Assembly: GCF_001412215.1 (NCBI RefSeq)
Contig: NZ_LLWP01000005.1
Coordinates: 372,001 to 436,000, forward strand
Source: Pedobacter sp. Hv1
GTDB taxonomy: Bacteria; Bacteroidota; Bacteroidia; Sphingobacteriales; Sphingobacteriaceae
DNA length: 64,000 nucleotides
Reading direction: 5' to 3'
The notes below the pieces were generated by a model. That model was given only the letters and a program-made list of their open reading frames with translations. It ran no database searches and was not told the origin of the DNA. Shown here piece after piece: positions 35,479 to 44,800 of the stretch. A program made the translations under genes and the position numbers. Each line of letters starts with the position of its first letter. Within the stretch, counting starts at the first letter, position 1.

Positions 35479-36456
35479 ATGACGCACACTCCTCTATCAA
35501 AACCAGAACCTCAGGTAATAACCCAAGTTCTGGCAGCATTATCCCATTACCATCCATTAAGTACCCCATTAAAAGAAGCATTTACACAAAGTGCTTTTAA
35601 CCTAGTGCTTAAACAGGGCGAATACCTGATGAGACAAGAAGAAGCATGCCATCAGATTTATTTTTTGGTACAGGGCATTGTGAGTGGCTATCGGCGCAAA
35701 GGACTTAAAAAGCTCATCACTTTCATTACCGTTAGTGGCGAACTCATCTCTCCTATTTCTGGCATGTATGGCCTAGGGCCTGCTGGCGAAAACATGGTTG
35801 CAGAAGAAGACTGTTTATTAATTGGGATCTCAGTAGTTGATATTCTCCGCTTTTTTGAGCTTTTCCCAGAAATGAACATCGTGGTACGCAAAATCTTAGA
35901 AAATCACTATAAAAATGCGCACGAGCGAGCAGTAATTAATAAAATGGGTACAGCAAAGGAAAAATATGCCTATTACCTCAAAATTTTACCTAACCACCAT
36001 AATAGAGTCCCTATTCAATTGGCGGCTAATTTCTTAGATATTAAGTTGCAAACCTTACTCAACACCAAAAAAACACATCAGCTTCAAGAAGAGTTTAGTG
36101 CTGCTACCAAACATCAACTCCACGTCTTAACAAAGGCGATGAAAGAGGACAAGATCTTTCAGCAGAAAAAAATAAGCTTAAATGCGATTGCAGCTCAGCT
36201 CAATCTCAGCACACACCAATTGTCCTCACTCATTAACGAACATTATCAACAGAATTTCACCGACTTCATCAATACCTATCGCATTAATTTCATCAAAGAT
36301 CAGTTAAGGAGCAAAGCCAATTTTCAGCAAACTACCATAGAAGCCTTAGGTTATGAAGCAGGATTTTCATCAAAGAGTTCATTCTTTGCGGTATTCAAAA
36401 AGCAAACGGGTTTAAGCCCTTTATCATTTGCCAATACTTTAAACAGAAAAAAATAA
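35479..36456 (+). CDS. Hybrid regulator: cyclic-nucleotide-binding-like domain with AraC-type DNA-binding domain
   Basis: 325 residues. The N-terminal ~20-150 is a CRP-like jelly roll (LVLKQGEYLMRQEEACHQIY, then FLVQGIVSGYRRKGLKKLIT and EEDCLLIGISVVDIL). The C-terminal ~215-323 is AraC/XylS type (ISLNAIAAQLNLSTHQLSSL, then FTDFINTYRINFIKDQLRS and IEALGYEAGFSSKSSFFAVF, ending FKKQTGLSPLSF). CRP proteins normally carry a winged helix; this combination is less common, though seen in Bacteroidota. The phosphate-binding RxS cassette of cAMP-responsive proteins is not evident, so the ligand is uncertain. Single gene. Confidence 0.85.
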   Translation: MTHTPLSKPEPQVITQVLAALSHYHPLSTPLKEAFTQSAFNLVLKQGEYLMRQEEACHQIYFLVQGIVSGYRRKGLKKLITFITVSGELISPISGMYGLGPAGENMVAEEDCLLIGISVVDILRFFELFPEMNIVVRKILENHYKNAHERAVINKMGTAKEKYAYYLKILPNHHNRVPIQLAANFLDIKLQTLLNTKKTHQLQEEFSAATKHQLHVLTKAMKEDKIFQQKKISLNAIAAQLNLSTHQLSSLINEHYQQNFTDFINTYRINFIKDQLRSKANFQQTTIEALGYEAGFSSKSSFFAVFKKQTGLSPLSFANTLNRKK

Positions 36457-36500
36457 TAGCTGATTTTTTTTTAGATAGACTAGTCTTAAAATAGGTTGAC

Positions 36501-36522
36501 CTAAAAATCGATTGATTTTTAG
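36501..36522. terminator. Perfect 9-bp palindrome, possible terminator
   Basis: CTAAAAATC, GATT, GATTTTTAG, 44 bp beyond the hybrid regulator stop. It is AT-rich, so a weak terminator at best. Confidence 0.4.
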
Positions 36523-36537
36523 CTGGATAGCACCAAC

Positions 36538-36565
36538 AAAAAAGCCCCAGATTTCTCTGAGGCTT
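36538..36565 (-). terminator. Intrinsic terminator of tRNA-Val
   Basis: On the minus strand AAGCCTCAGA, 4-nt loop, TCTGGGGCTT (one mismatch) and then Ts, immediately after the tRNA 3' end. Confidence 0.85.
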
Positions 36566-36566
36566 T

Positions 36567-36644
36567 TGGTGGGAAATGAGGGGTTCGAACCCCCGACCCC
36601 CTCGGTGTAAACGAGGTGCTCTGAACCAGCTGAGCTAATTTCCC
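36567..36644 (-). tRNA. tRNA-Val (anticodon TAC)
   Basis: Minus-strand cloverleaf: acceptor GGGAAAT/ATTTCCC, D-arm with AGCTCAGCTGGTTCAGAGC, anticodon stem CCTCG/CGAGG with loop TTTACAC (anticodon TAC), T-arm GGGGGTTCGAACCCC. The discriminator is A, and CCA is encoded (36567-36569). It decodes GUA/GUG and, with modification, other Val codons. A terminator follows. Confidence 0.97.
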
Positions 36645-36744
36645 TTTTGGTTTCCTTAACGTTAAAACTTAATAAATGTTCCTTCGTTTTGGGATTGCAA
36701 ATATAGTGTCTTCTATTTGTTTTGCAAAAAAAATTTCACTTTTT

Positions 36745-37470
36745 TTATGAAAGTACATCTTCAAGGATTTGATGAGACTTGATTTGCCCGAAAGATGCTG
36801 TATGTAAAGTATAGTAAACCAATATTTTATCCAAAATTAACCGTCTGGTTTGATTGGCTAATTTTATTTCAATTAATTTTTCAAATGGCGTACTAAATAG
36901 CAACAAAAAATAATCTGCAAGTGTTTTTTCTATAAAATGTGGGTGGATCGGCATCACCGAAGTAAAATCTCCCTCCTGTAAATCGAAATATTTTTGGTCA
37001 TTTCTAGTTTGGGCACGAGGTGCAAAACCTAAAAACCGAGAAAGTTTTAACAAAAAGGCCAAATGAAAATTCACACTAGGCTCGTCTGTTTCATCAAACC
37101 AACTGATGGCATTGTAAATGAAATCAAATAAATTCTCATCTGTATGCTGCTGGCGGATACTTTTATACAATACTTCATTTAAAAATTGTACAATGGTATT
37201 CTTCACCACATGATAAGGGATAGAACGAAAAACAGGTAAGGGACGAGCTTCTGCTACCCGTTGAATTTGTGTATTGATTTTATGATACACTACCATATCC
37301 AATAAATGTAATGGCTGCAGCACGTTCATTGGTATTTTGGCTTTCGCTTTTTTAACGCCATTGATCAGGTAAGATTGGATCCCGAATTTATCGGTAAATA
37401 CCTGAACAATTACACTGCTTTCGCTATACAGTGTCGTTTTTAAAACAATCCCTCTAATTTTATGTAACAT
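36745..37470 (-). CDS. recO: DNA repair protein RecO
   Basis: 241 residues. The N-terminal OB fold (MLHKIRGIVLKTTLYSESSV, then VQVFTDKFGIQSYLINGVKK) and the helical C-terminal part match RecO. It acts with RecR to load RecA on SSB-coated single-stranded DNA in gap repair. The usual Cys4 zinc site of some RecO proteins is not present, as in many Bacteroidota members. It starts 3 nt after the dgkA stop, so both are co-transcribed. Confidence 0.95.
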   Translation of the reverse strand: MLHKIRGIVLKTTLYSESSVIVQVFTDKFGIQSYLINGVKKAKAKIPMNVLQPLHLLDMVVYHKINTQIQRVAEARPLPVFRSIPYHVVKNTIVQFLNEVLYKSIRQQHTDENLFDFIYNAISWFDETDEPSVNFHLAFLLKLSRFLGFAPRAQTRNDQKYFDLQEGDFTSVMPIHPHFIEKTLADYFLLLFSTPFEKLIEIKLANQTRRLILDKILVYYTLHTASFGQIKSHQILEDVLS

Positions 37471-37473
37471 TTG

Positions 37474-37821
37474 TTAAATGAACTTTGGCACAAAAATAAA
37501 CAATGCAATGGCTAACGCTAAAAAAGCTGCAACCAAAACCGCTGCCGCTGCCACATCTTTGATCAAACCTGCCTTTGCTTGTTTTTGAGGCGAAACTAGG
37601 TCTACTAGAATTTCAATGGCTGTGTTAATTAATTCAAGTATCAATACCATGGCAATTGCCAAGGCTATCCATAACCACTCGGCACAAGTCAATTTTGCAT
37701 ATAAGCCCAATAAAACAACCAATACAGCCGAAATACAATGAATTTTAAAATTGAGCTGTGTACGGAATGTGTAGACTAATCCGTTAAATGCATAAACAAA
37801 GCCATTTAAAAATCTTTTCAT
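37474..37821 (-). CDS. dgkA: Diacylglycerol kinase family membrane protein (DgkA-like)
   Basis: 115 residues from the ATG at 37821 (MKRFLNGFVYAFNGLVYTFR); the 18 residues before it in the longer frame are not conserved in style. Three membrane helices and the DgkA active segment AMVLILELINTAIEILVDLV (E-x-x-N-T-A-I-E) are visible, followed by KAGLIKDVAAAAVLVAA with the second catalytic stretch. The family phosphorylates diacylglycerol or undecaprenol at the inner membrane. Confidence 0.92.
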   Translation of the reverse strand: MKRFLNGFVYAFNGLVYTFRTQLNFKIHCISAVLVVLLGLYAKLTCAEWLWIALAIAMVLILELINTAIEILVDLVSPQKQAKAGLIKDVAAAAVLVAAFLALAIALFIFVPKFI

Positions 37822-37974
37822 TGCTAGGCTAAAATACATCAAAAAAGATAGATTAGCTATCCATAGTTCAAACAATAAAGGGTTTCTACTGTTAATTTAC
37901 CATTAAATAGATCTGTAGATTTTGTATTCAGCCATTTTTATACTTTCTTTACTTTTTTAAAAACGCAGTTGATT

Positions 37975-40329
37975 ATGTGGGCTAAACTTTCTAAAGCTAT
38001 ACTTCAAAATAGAATTCTACTTATCCTTTTCTTCCTGATCGCTACAGTTTTCATGGCCTGGCATGCCCGAAATCTAAAACTTTCCTATTCGGGAAGTAAA
38101 ATTCTGCCCCTTACCGATTCTGTTTTTATCAAATACAACGCTTTTAAAAAACAGTTTGGCGAAGACGGAAGTGTAATGGTATTGGGCGTTCAAAGCCCCA
38201 ATATTTATCAAAAAGATACCTACAATAAATGGGTACAGCTATCTGATGATATTCAAAAGCTGAATGGGATCAAAGGCGTATTGTCTATTGGCAAATTATT
38301 CGATCTCCAAAAAGACACCGTCAATCAGAAATTTGTAGTGAGCCCAATTCCAAGTGGTTTGGTTAAAAACGATGCTGCAATGGACTCATTAAAGAACCGC
38401 ATTTTTGGCATGCCTTTTTATAGTGGTTTGTTGTTCAACAAAACAAGTAATGCTACTTTAATGGCCATTACTTTCGACCCAAAAATATTAAATTCTGTTA
38501 ATAGAAATCCTATTTTAAAAGAGATTGAAGCCAAAGCTGAGGCTTTTAGCAAAAGTACTGGCCTACACGTACATCTATCTGGGCTGCCCTTTATCAGAAC
38601 AGCAACAAGCAAGTTGGTATCTAATGAGTTTGTTTTGTTTTTAGGCTTGTCTATTTTAGTTTCTGCTTTAATCTTGCTCATCTTTTTCAGAAGTTTTTAC
38701 GCCGTATTTTTTCCCATATTGGTGGTAATAATGGGTGTAATCTGGAGCATAGGTACCCTGGTATTATTTGGTTACGAGATTACCATTTTAACTGGACTAA
38801 TTCCGCCATTAATTGTAATTATTGGTATTCCGAACAGTATCCTGCTGTTAAACAAATACCATAACGAACTTAAAAAACATGGCGATAAGGAAAAAGCCAT
38901 GAGCATTACCATTGAAAGAATAGCTGTTACCACTTTAATTGCCAATGTAACCGCAGCCATTGGGTTTGGCGTACTGTATTTTACCGGAAGTGAGCTGCTC
39001 ATGCAGTTTGGAAGTGTAGCTGCATTAAACGTAATGTTTACCTGGTTAATGTGCCTTTGCCTCATCCCTATTATTTTTAGTTATTTACCGATACCAAAAG
39101 GCAAAGCCAATACACCACATGTGCCTAACTTTTTAGACCATCTATTGGCAAAAACTGATGCATTGGTTCAGCAAAAAAGTGTGTTGATCTATATCGCCAC
39201 TATCATTTTAACCATCATTTCTTTTATTGGCATCTATAAAATAAACATCAACGGCTATGTGGTTGACGATCTTCCTAAAAACTCACAAATCTTAACCGAT
39301 CTTAAGTTTTTTGAAAAGAATTTTGAAGGGATTTTACCACTGGAGATCAGCGTAGACACCAAACGTAAAAACGGAATTTTAAGCATTTCTACGCTCAATA
39401 AAATTGATAAAATGGAACGGATGATTGCCGATTACCCGGAGTTTTCTCGTTCTATATCTTTAAACACTGGTTTAAAATATGCTTCGCAAGCATTTTATAA
39501 TGGCGATTCTGCCTTCTACCGTCTACCTACAGACATTGAGAAAAATTTCATTCTGGCTTATGCTGCCAACTCTGGAAAAGGAAATGGCAATATGTTAACC
39601 AATTTTGTAGATAAGGATAAACAAACCGCCAGAATCAGTTTTCAAATGGCCGATGTAGGCTCCAAACGTTTAGATGCGTTATTGCTTGAACTCAAACCAC
39701 GTATCGACTCCATTTTAACACCTAAACGATTTGATGTAACCTTAACTGGATCGAGCATTATTTTCTCTAAGGGAACCGATTATTTGTTACGACATCTATT
39801 TGAAAGCATTGGATTGGCCATCGTTTTGATCTCACTTTTAAGGTTAGCTCAATTTAAAAGTTTGGGAATCATGTTTATTTCGCTACTGCCAAACATTGTA
39901 CCTTTGGTGATTACCGCTGGCTTGATGGGTTTCTTTAACATTGCCTTAAAACCGTCTACCATTTTAATTTTCACCATTGCCTTTGGCTTGGCTTCAGACC
40001 AAACCATTTACTTTTTAACCAGGTACCAACAAGAACTAACCCTAACCAATTATAGCGTAACTAAAGTAGTTTCTGATACCATTAGAGAAACTGGGGTAAG
40101 CATGACCCACATTGCCTTGATCTTATTTTTTGGCTTTGGCATATTTACGGCTTCAACCTTTGGTGGCACTGTAGTTTTGGGATTATTGCTATCCATTACC
40201 TTGATTGTGGCCTTGGTATTTAACCTTACTTTGTTACCAGCATTGATGCTTTGGTTAGATAAAAAGAAAACCAGAAAATTGATTTCTGCCGAAGAGGTTG
40301 CCAAAAATATGGAACAGATTGACCATTAA
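37975..40329 (+). CDS. RND superfamily transporter, MMPL/HpnN type
   Basis: 784 residues from the ATG at 37975 (MWAKLSKAILQNRILLILFF); a TTG two codons earlier is less likely. The layout is one N-terminal TM, a large periplasmic loop, five TMs, then the same again. GYEITILTGLIPPLIVIIGI and LKPSTILIFTIAFGLASDQT are the paired TM4-type segments; GLASDQTIYFL carries the acidic residue expected for proton relay. Such proteins move lipids or hydrophobic compounds. It leads an operon with DUF4269 and GNAT genes. Confidence 0.92.
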   Translation: MWAKLSKAILQNRILLILFFLIATVFMAWHARNLKLSYSGSKILPLTDSVFIKYNAFKKQFGEDGSVMVLGVQSPNIYQKDTYNKWVQLSDDIQKLNGIKGVLSIGKLFDLQKDTVNQKFVVSPIPSGLVKNDAAMDSLKNRIFGMPFYSGLLFNKTSNATLMAITFDPKILNSVNRNPILKEIEAKAEAFSKSTGLHVHLSGLPFIRTATSKLVSNEFVLFLGLSILVSALILLIFFRSFYAVFFPILVVIMGVIWSIGTLVLFGYEITILTGLIPPLIVIIGIPNSILLLNKYHNELKKHGDKEKAMSITIERIAVTTLIANVTAAIGFGVLYFTGSELLMQFGSVAALNVMFTWLMCLCLIPIIFSYLPIPKGKANTPHVPNFLDHLLAKTDALVQQKSVLIYIATIILTIISFIGIYKININGYVVDDLPKNSQILTDLKFFEKNFEGILPLEISVDTKRKNGILSISTLNKIDKMERMIADYPEFSRSISLNTGLKYASQAFYNGDSAFYRLPTDIEKNFILAYAANSGKGNGNMLTNFVDKDKQTARISFQMADVGSKRLDALLLELKPRIDSILTPKRFDVTLTGSSIIFSKGTDYLLRHLFESIGLAIVLISLLRLAQFKSLGIMFISLLPNIVPLVITAGLMGFFNIALKPSTILIFTIAFGLASDQTIYFLTRYQQELTLTNYSVTKVVSDTIRETGVSMTHIALILFFGFGIFTASTFGGTVVLGLLLSITLIVALVFNLTLLPALMLWLDKKKTRKLISAEEVAKNMEQIDH

Positions 40330-40332
40330 ACC

Positions 40333-40857
40333 ATGATTGATTTTGAGGATATTGGTTATTTAAAGAATGGCACCGAAAGACAACAATTGGCACACCACGT
40401 GTTAACTAAACATGCAATTTTTGAAAAACTTATCGCCTTCCAACCAATTTTAACGGGTACTATCCCCATTAATATCGACATTCCATCTAGCGATTTGGAC
40501 ATTAGCTGTTATTGGACCAATAAGGAAGATTTCATTGCCCAAGTTCAAAAATCTTTTGCAGCTGAAGAGGAATATCAACTTCGGGAAACGATCATCAATG
40601 GAGAAGAAACGATTATCGCCAACTTTAAAATTGATGGTTTTGAAATAGAACTATTTGGACAGCGTATTCCTAGCAAACAACAAAATGCCTTTCGGCACCT
40701 TTTAATTGAACAACAGATTTTAGCCGAAAAAGGGGAAGAATTTAGGCTAGAAATTATCAATCTAAAACTACAGGGCTATAAAACCGAGCCAGCATTTGCA
40801 CACCTTTTAAAATTAGAAGGAGATCCGTATCTTTCACTTTTAACTTTATCAAAATGA
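40333..40857 (+). CDS. DUF4269 (nucleotidyltransferase-like) protein
   Basis: A 174-residue cytoplasmic protein. PILTGTIPINIDIPSSDLDI looks like the GS-x10-DxD active-site strand of the minimal nucleotidyltransferase fold, with SSDLDISCY supplying two Asp; FKIDGFEIELFGQRIPSKQQ would give the third acidic residue. The family has no established function. It begins 3 nt after the transporter stop and overlaps the GNAT start by 4 nt (ATGA), so translation is probably coupled. Confidence 0.88.
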   Translation: MIDFEDIGYLKNGTERQQLAHHVLTKHAIFEKLIAFQPILTGTIPINIDIPSSDLDISCYWTNKEDFIAQVQKSFAAEEEYQLRETIINGEETIIANFKIDGFEIELFGQRIPSKQQNAFRHLLIEQQILAEKGEEFRLEIINLKLQGYKTEPAFAHLLKLEGDPYLSLLTLSK

Positions 40858-41288
40858 TTTTTAGAGTAGCAGAGGTACTAGACATTAAACAAATTCAGGT
40901 GGTTAGAAATTCGGTTAAAGAAAATACCTTATCAGACCCTAGTTTGGTAACAGATCGAGATTGCGAAGAATTTTTAATGGAAAGAGGTAAAGGTTGGGTA
41001 TGCGAAATCAACCATCAGATTGTAGGTTTTGCTATTGCCGACTTAAAGGAAGATAATGTTTGGGCCTTATTTGTCGATCCGCAATTTGCGAAACAAGGCA
41101 TTGGCAAAAAGCTCCATCAATTGATGTTAGATTGGTATTTCGATCAGCAGAGAGAACGGATTTGGCTAGGCACATCGCCCGGCACTAGGGCAGAACAGTT
41201 TTATAGAACATTAGGTTGGCAAGAAATTGGCATGCATGGCAAAGACGAAATTAAATTCGAGCTGACTAAAGAAAACTGGAGAAAGTAA
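40854..41288 (+). CDS. GNAT family N-acetyltransferase
   Basis: 144 residues. The acetyl-CoA loop is VDPQFAKQGIGKKLHQLML, and the C-terminal WLGTSPGTRAEQFYRTLGWQ is the usual end of the fold. Substrate unknown. Its ATG overlaps the DUF4269 stop, and the operon ends here, convergent with two small membrane-protein genes. Confidence 0.92.
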   Translation: MIFRVAEVLDIKQIQVVRNSVKENTLSDPSLVTDRDCEEFLMERGKGWVCEINHQIVGFAIADLKEDNVWALFVDPQFAKQGIGKKLHQLMLDWYFDQQRERIWLGTSPGTRAEQFYRTLGWQEIGMHGKDEIKFELTKENWRK

Positions 41289-41294
41289 TAGCAA

Positions 41295-41555
41295 CTAAGC
41301 TACATGCTCATCGTTTACAGGCTCTTCGCCAATGGGCTTTAACTCTACCTTTGCGCCTTCACGATCTACTTTTTTGGCAAACAAGATGGGGTAAAGAAAC
41401 AGTAGTGCACCCACAATTAAAAGTACACCCGAAATACCAAGCACAACATCGCTGCCGGCTAACTTGTTACTATACATTATTCGGGCGGCAATTAAGGCTA
41501 CAATTCCTAAAAAAATGGCAATAACAGCCTTCCGTAATTTCAATACTTTGATCAT
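41295..41555 (-). CDS. Small two-helix membrane protein
   Basis: 86 residues with two hydrophobic helices (VIAIFLGIVALIAARIM and VVLGISGVLLIVGALLFLYP) and an acidic C-terminal tail. Not recognised. It lies 11 nt after another small membrane protein gene on the same strand, so the two form a pair. Confidence 0.65.
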   Translation of the reverse strand: MIKVLKLRKAVIAIFLGIVALIAARIMYSNKLAGSDVVLGISGVLLIVGALLFLYPILFAKKVDREGAKVELKPIGEEPVNDEHVA

Positions 41556-41566
41556 GACTTTGAGCT

Positions 41567-41752
41567 TTAGATTTTTCTTCGTTTAATTATACTGATGATA
41601 ACAAAAATTAAACCAATTAGTTCTAACAACATGGTAAAAATCAAAAGCCCCATTGTTAACGCACCATGATCATTTTTAAGCAAAATAGCCACAGGCATTA
41701 ATACCACCGCAGCAATCATAAATATCAGTCCAATTTTCAGTAACTTTTCCAT
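41567..41752 (-). CDS. Small membrane protein (61 aa)
   Basis: 61 residues from the ATG at 41752 (MEKLLKIGLIFMIAAVVLM); the longer frame adds an unlikely polar N terminus. It has two hydrophobic segments, IGLIFMIAAVVLMPVAILL and LLIFTMLLELIGLIFVIISI, with a basic end KRRK. No family recognised. It is divergent from ileS. Confidence 0.6.
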   Translation of the reverse strand: MEKLLKIGLIFMIAAVVLMPVAILLKNDHGALTMGLLIFTMLLELIGLIFVIISIIKRRKI

Positions 41753-41795
41753 AAAACAAAATCGCACAAAACTACCATAATTCATTCTAAAACTG

Positions 41796-41803
41796 TAACT
41801 TTG
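41796..41803 (+). promoter_or_regulatory. -7 promoter element of ileS
   Basis: TAACTTTG matches TAnnTTTG, 30 nt before the ileS ATG. No T-box leader is recognisable: the leader is too short. Confidence 0.6.
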
Positions 41804-41833
41804 CATCCTTTAATTTTTGAAGATACTTGATTG

Positions 41834-44800
41834 ATGTATAGGGAATTTAAACAGTTAGAATTAGCTAAAATAGGAAAAGAGATACTAGATTTTTGGAAAG
41901 CGGAAAACATCTTTGAAAAAAGCATTAGTACACGTTCAAAAGCCAAGCCTTTTACTTTTTATGAGGGACCGCCTTCGGCAAATGGCATGCCTGGTATTCA
42001 CCATGTAATGGCTCGTGCTATTAAAGACATTTTTTGTCGCTACAAAACCCTTAAAGGTTACCAAGTTAAACGCAAGGGTGGATGGGATACCCATGGTCTT
42101 CCTATTGAGCTTGCTGTAGAGAAAAAATTAGGCATTACCAAAGACGACATTGGCAGAAAAATCTCTGTTGAAGCCTACAATTCGGCTTGTAAGGAAGAGG
42201 TAATGCGTTATACAGACGTATGGAATGACCTGACCGAAAAAATGGGTTATTGGGTTGATCTGCAAAAACCATATGTCACCTACCATAACGAATACATTGA
42301 AACTTTGTGGTGGATCTTAAAATCGTTCTACGACAAAGGATTACTATACAAAGGCTATACCATACAACCTTATTCGCCTGCGGCCGGAACAGGTTTAAGT
42401 TCGCACGAACTGAACCAACCAGGCACTTATCGCGATGTAAGTGACACCACCATTGTGGCACAATTTAAGGCCATTCCATCAACTTTACCTTCATTTTTAA
42501 ACAGTTATGGAGAAGTAAGCTTTTTGGCTTGGACCACTACCCCTTGGACTTTACCAAGTAATACCGCATTAACAGTTGGGCCAAAAATTGATTATGTTTT
42601 AGTTCAAACATTTAACCAATATACATTTGAGCCTACCCAAGTAATATTGGCCAAAGCCTTAGTAGGCAAACAGTTTGCAGGTAAATTTTTCTTAGCCGAA
42701 AGCGATGCTGATTTTAGCAATTACAAAGCTGAGGACAAAAAAATACCTTATCGCATTTTAACCGAGTTTGTAGGTGCAGATTTAGTGGGCATCAAATATG
42801 AGCAGTTATTGGCTTGGGCTACCCCATATCAAAATCCGGAGCATGCCTTTAGGGTAATTAGTGGCGATTTTGTAACCACCGAAGATGGTACGGGTATAGT
42901 GCACACGGCACCTACTTTTGGTGCAGACGATGCTCGTGTAGCTAAATTAGCTACACCAGAAGTACCACCAATGCTCGTTCTAGACGACAAAGGTAATGCG
43001 GTACCATTGGTAGATCTACACGGACAATTCATTACCACTTTAGGTGGAGATTTGGGTGGTAAATACGTTAAAAATGAATATTATAACGATGGCGAAGCAC
43101 CAGAGAAATCTGTAGATGTTGAAATTGCCATCCTTTTAAAAGAAGAGAATAAAGCCTTTAAGGTAGAGAAATACGTACACAGCTACCCACATTGCTGGCG
43201 TACAGATAAACCAGTTTTATATTATCCTTTAGACAGTTGGTTTATTAAAACTACAGCCGTTAAAGAAAAAATGGTAGAGCTGAACAAAACCATCAACTGG
43301 AAACCAGAAGCTACCGGAACAGGTCGTTTTGGCAATTGGTTGGAGAACTTGGTTGACTGGAATTTATCACGCTCACGTTACTGGGGTACGCCTTTACCAA
43401 TTTGGCGCACTGCCGATGGCTTGGAAGAAAAATGTATTGGTTCTATAGCAGAATTGAATGCAGAAATCCAAAAAGCGATCGAGGTTGGTTTCATGCCTGC
43501 AGGTTTTGAGCTTAAAGACATGCACCGTCCATATGTAGATGATGTGATCTTGGTATCGGCCAAAGGCGAAAAAATGACCAGAGAACTAGACCTGATTGAT
43601 GTTTGGTTTGACAGTGGTGCGATGCCTTATGCACAATGGCACTTTCCTTTTGAGAACAAAGAAGAATTTGAGAATGCCTACCCTGCCGATTTTATTGCCG
43701 AAGGTGTAGATCAAACCCGTGGTTGGTTCTTTACTTTACATGCCATTGCGGTAATGTTAAGCGAGAGCAGCGACGAGATCAAAGCCATCAACAAACACGT
43801 CAACAACTTAGGTGTAGCCTATAAAAATGTAGTTTCTAATGGATTGGTATTAGATAAAAACGGCAACAAAATGTCTAAACGTTTGGGCAATGCTGTTGAT
43901 CCTTTTTCTACCATAGATACTTATAGTGCCGATGCTACCCGCTGGTACATGATCAGCAATGCTTCACCTTGGGACAACCTGAAATTTAGTTTAGAAGGTT
44001 TGGACGAAGTGCGTCGCAAGTTTTTTGGCACCTTATACAACACGTACTCTTTCTTTGCCTTATACGCAAACATAGATAAATTTGAGATCGATCTGAACAA
44101 CCAAACTCCTGTTGACAAACGCAGTGAGCTTGACCGTTGGATCTTATCGTTGCTGCAAACCTTAATTGCAGAAGTTGATGAAAGTTACAATGCTTATGAA
44201 CCCACTAAAGCGGCTAGAGCAATCCAAACTTTTGTAGACGAGCATTTGAGCAATTGGTACATCCGCTTATCTCGTCGTCGCTTCTGGAAAGGAGAAATGA
44301 CCGAAGATAAAAAGGCTGCTTACGAAACTTTGTTTACTTGTTTAATGACCATATCGCAATTGATGAGCCCAGTTGCTCCGTTCTTTGCCGATTGGTTGTA
44401 CAAAAACTTAAGTGAAGCTACACCTGGTCAACATGCAGAATCGGTACACTTAACTATCTGGAATGAGGTTGACACCAGCTTGATCGATCAACAATTGAAC
44501 GAGCGGATGGAATTGGCCCAAAACATTTCTTCGATGGTATTGTCACTTCGTAAAAAAATGGGCATCAATGTTCGTCAGCCATTGGCAAAAGTATTGATCC
44601 CAGTATTGGATGATACTTTCCAAGTAAAAGTTGAATTGGTAAAAGATTTGATCTTATCAGAAACCAACATTAAAGAAGTCGATTTCATTAAAGATACTGC
44701 CGGGTTTATCAAGAAAAAGGTAAAACCGAACTTTAAGGCATTAGGCGCCAAAGTTGGAAAAGACATGAAATTGGTTACCGAGGCCATCAATAACATGTCG

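Noticed and set aside
36501..36522. Integration site next to tRNA-Val
   Set aside because: The palindrome is short and AT-rich, there is no copy of the tRNA 3' end nearby, and no integrase.
41796..41833. T-box leader before ileS
   Set aside because: The leader is under 40 nt and shows no specifier stem or antiterminator.
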